DNA of 5,358 nucleotides from JAGXFP01 sp046484585 (GTDB taxonomy: Bacteria; Desulfobacterota; Desulfobulbia; Desulfobulbales; JAGXFP01): contig JAWOIQ010000194.1 in NCBI GenBank assembly GCA_046484585.1, forward strand, positions 1 to 5,358. Reading direction: 5' to 3'. This document shows positions 4,515-5,358 of the stretch, piece by piece. Each line of letters begins with the position of its first letter. The first letter of the stretch is position 1. A program made the position numbers and the translations under genes. The notes beneath the pieces are model-generated. The model was not told where the DNA came from. It worked only from the letters and a program-made list of their open reading frames with translations, and made no database searches.

Positions 4515-5358
4515 TTATTGATCGCTCCTGTCGCGCAGTAACGGTGAGATTATCCGAAACGGCACCTGCAGGGTGTTTTGGACCAGATTCAGCAAGCCTT
4601 CACCGATGGCTTCCGGCGGCAGGATGGTAACTTTAGGGTCGCGCAGCTTTCCTTTCAGGCCTACCGGAATCGAGATCACTGCTTCATCGGCGCCGCCGAC
4701 GATCCTGCCGATCAGGGGTATTTTGGTGATCAGGGCATCCATGGTTTTTAAAGGGGCGACCATAATCGTCAGATCCGTCGACCAGTCACCCATGTTTACC
4801 ACGCCCTGACCGAAGATATTTAACCCCGCCCCATCTATAAAAGCTTTGTCTACATGGAGGTGGTTGTCCGCCACCCGGCCGTCGATCTCGATTTTCGAAT
4901 AGGCGAAGCCCTCTCCGGTGTAATCGGGCAGATCCGTACCCGATAAAATATCCCTCAGATTGACAACCCGGAAGACCTTGGAGAGAAAGGAGAGCCGGTG
5001 GATATAACCGCCGTTCGAATAGAGATCGGCGTTGCCGCTTTGCCAGCGGTTATCGACGCCTTTCAGATTTACATCGAGATGAATGTCTCCCGTGATCAGG
5101 GTGTTTTCAAAACCCAGGCAGGGGATGACATCCTCAAAGAGCGGTGGGGAGGCACTGTCCGTAAAGACATTCAGGTAGGTATCCTCTTTGCTTTCCATCA
5201 GGTTCAGGGTGGCCGAGATCTCAAGATTGCATAGTCGCGAATTCCTGAGGTCCAGGGTATAGAGGTCGGCGCCGGAATCGACCGTGACAAAGCCCTGGGC
5301 CGGAGACAAAATATAACTGTCGGGAGCCGCTTTTTCATCCGGACCGGCTTCGGGATTT
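4515..5358 (-). CDS. AsmA-like C-terminal domain protein, 3' part (start outside window)
   Basis: The frame is open to the right edge and gives the last 280 residues. A TTG at 5309 could be read as a start, but the frame continues upstream without a stop and the protein begins in mid-domain, so the true start lies beyond the window. Alternating beta-strand sequence (ITGDIHLDVNLKG, SKIEIDGRVADNHLHVDKA, LNIFGQGVVNMGDWSTDLTI) followed by a Pro/Gly-rich end (VAPLKTMDALITKIPLIG, ISIPVGLKGKLRDPKVTILP) and a closing amphipathic segment is typical of the AsmA-like C-terminal region in large AsmA/YhdP/TamB-type proteins. These are anchored in the inner membrane, span the periplasm and are linked to phospholipid transport to the outer membrane. 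The specific member is not identifiable. The gene is the last of its transcription unit, since a terminator follows. Confidence 0.83.
   Translation of the reverse strand, partial: NPEAGPDEKAAPDSYILSPAQGFVTVDSGADLYTLDLRNSRLCNLEISATLNLMESKEDTYLNVFTDSASPPLFEDVIPCLGFENTLITGDIHLDVNLKGVDNRWQSGNADLYSNGGYIHRLSFLSKVFRVVNLRDILSGTDLPDYTGEGFAYSKIEIDGRVADNHLHVDKAFIDGAGLNIFGQGVVNMGDWSTDLTIMVAPLKTMDALITKIPLIGRIVGGADEAVISIPVGLKGKLRDPKVTILPPEAIGEGLLNLVQNTLQVPFRIISPLLRDRSDQ

Overview
The window reads as chromosome from an anaerobic, electron-transferring bacterium, most likely of the Desulfobacterota/Desulfuromonadia type. That placement is an inference from the gene content: a secreted heptaheme c-type cytochrome with a doubled-CXXCH C-terminus, a cobalamin-binding radical-SAM protein and an AsmA-like envelope protein. 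Repeat-rich spacers of this kind also fit. No rRNA, tRNA, transposase, integrase or CRISPR array is visible.

All four genes lie on the minus strand, so transcription runs from right to left. In that order they are: the 3' end of an AsmA-like envelope gene (5358-4515), closed by an intrinsic terminator (4453-4419); a zinc-ribbon/PH-like/transmembrane protein (4246-3017); a seven-heme secreted cytochrome (2463-1222) with its own candidate sigma70 promoter and a strong terminator (1198-1165); and the first 250 residues of a B12-binding radical-SAM protein (752-1, cut by the window edge). Terminators and wide spacers suggest mostly single-gene transcription units. I see no sign that the four genes form one pathway.

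The most unusual content is in the spacers. Each of the three intergenic gaps holds an element bounded by degenerate 7-bp tandem repeats in inverted orientation (845-1158, 2624-3005 and 4324-4399). The two large ones share GTGAGGA-type heptamers and a mosaic interior built from a 114-bp unit (107 of 114 bases identical between elements). The unit contains two overlapping, mutually exclusive hairpins. The small one uses different heptamers (GAAGCCA-type) but keeps the same junction: a G/A-rich tract inside the left array and AGCC(C)TTT just before the right array. Each element lies directly 3' of a gene, and two of the three follow an intrinsic terminator. They look like non-autonomous, MITE-like or STRR-like elements with no mobilising gene in view.
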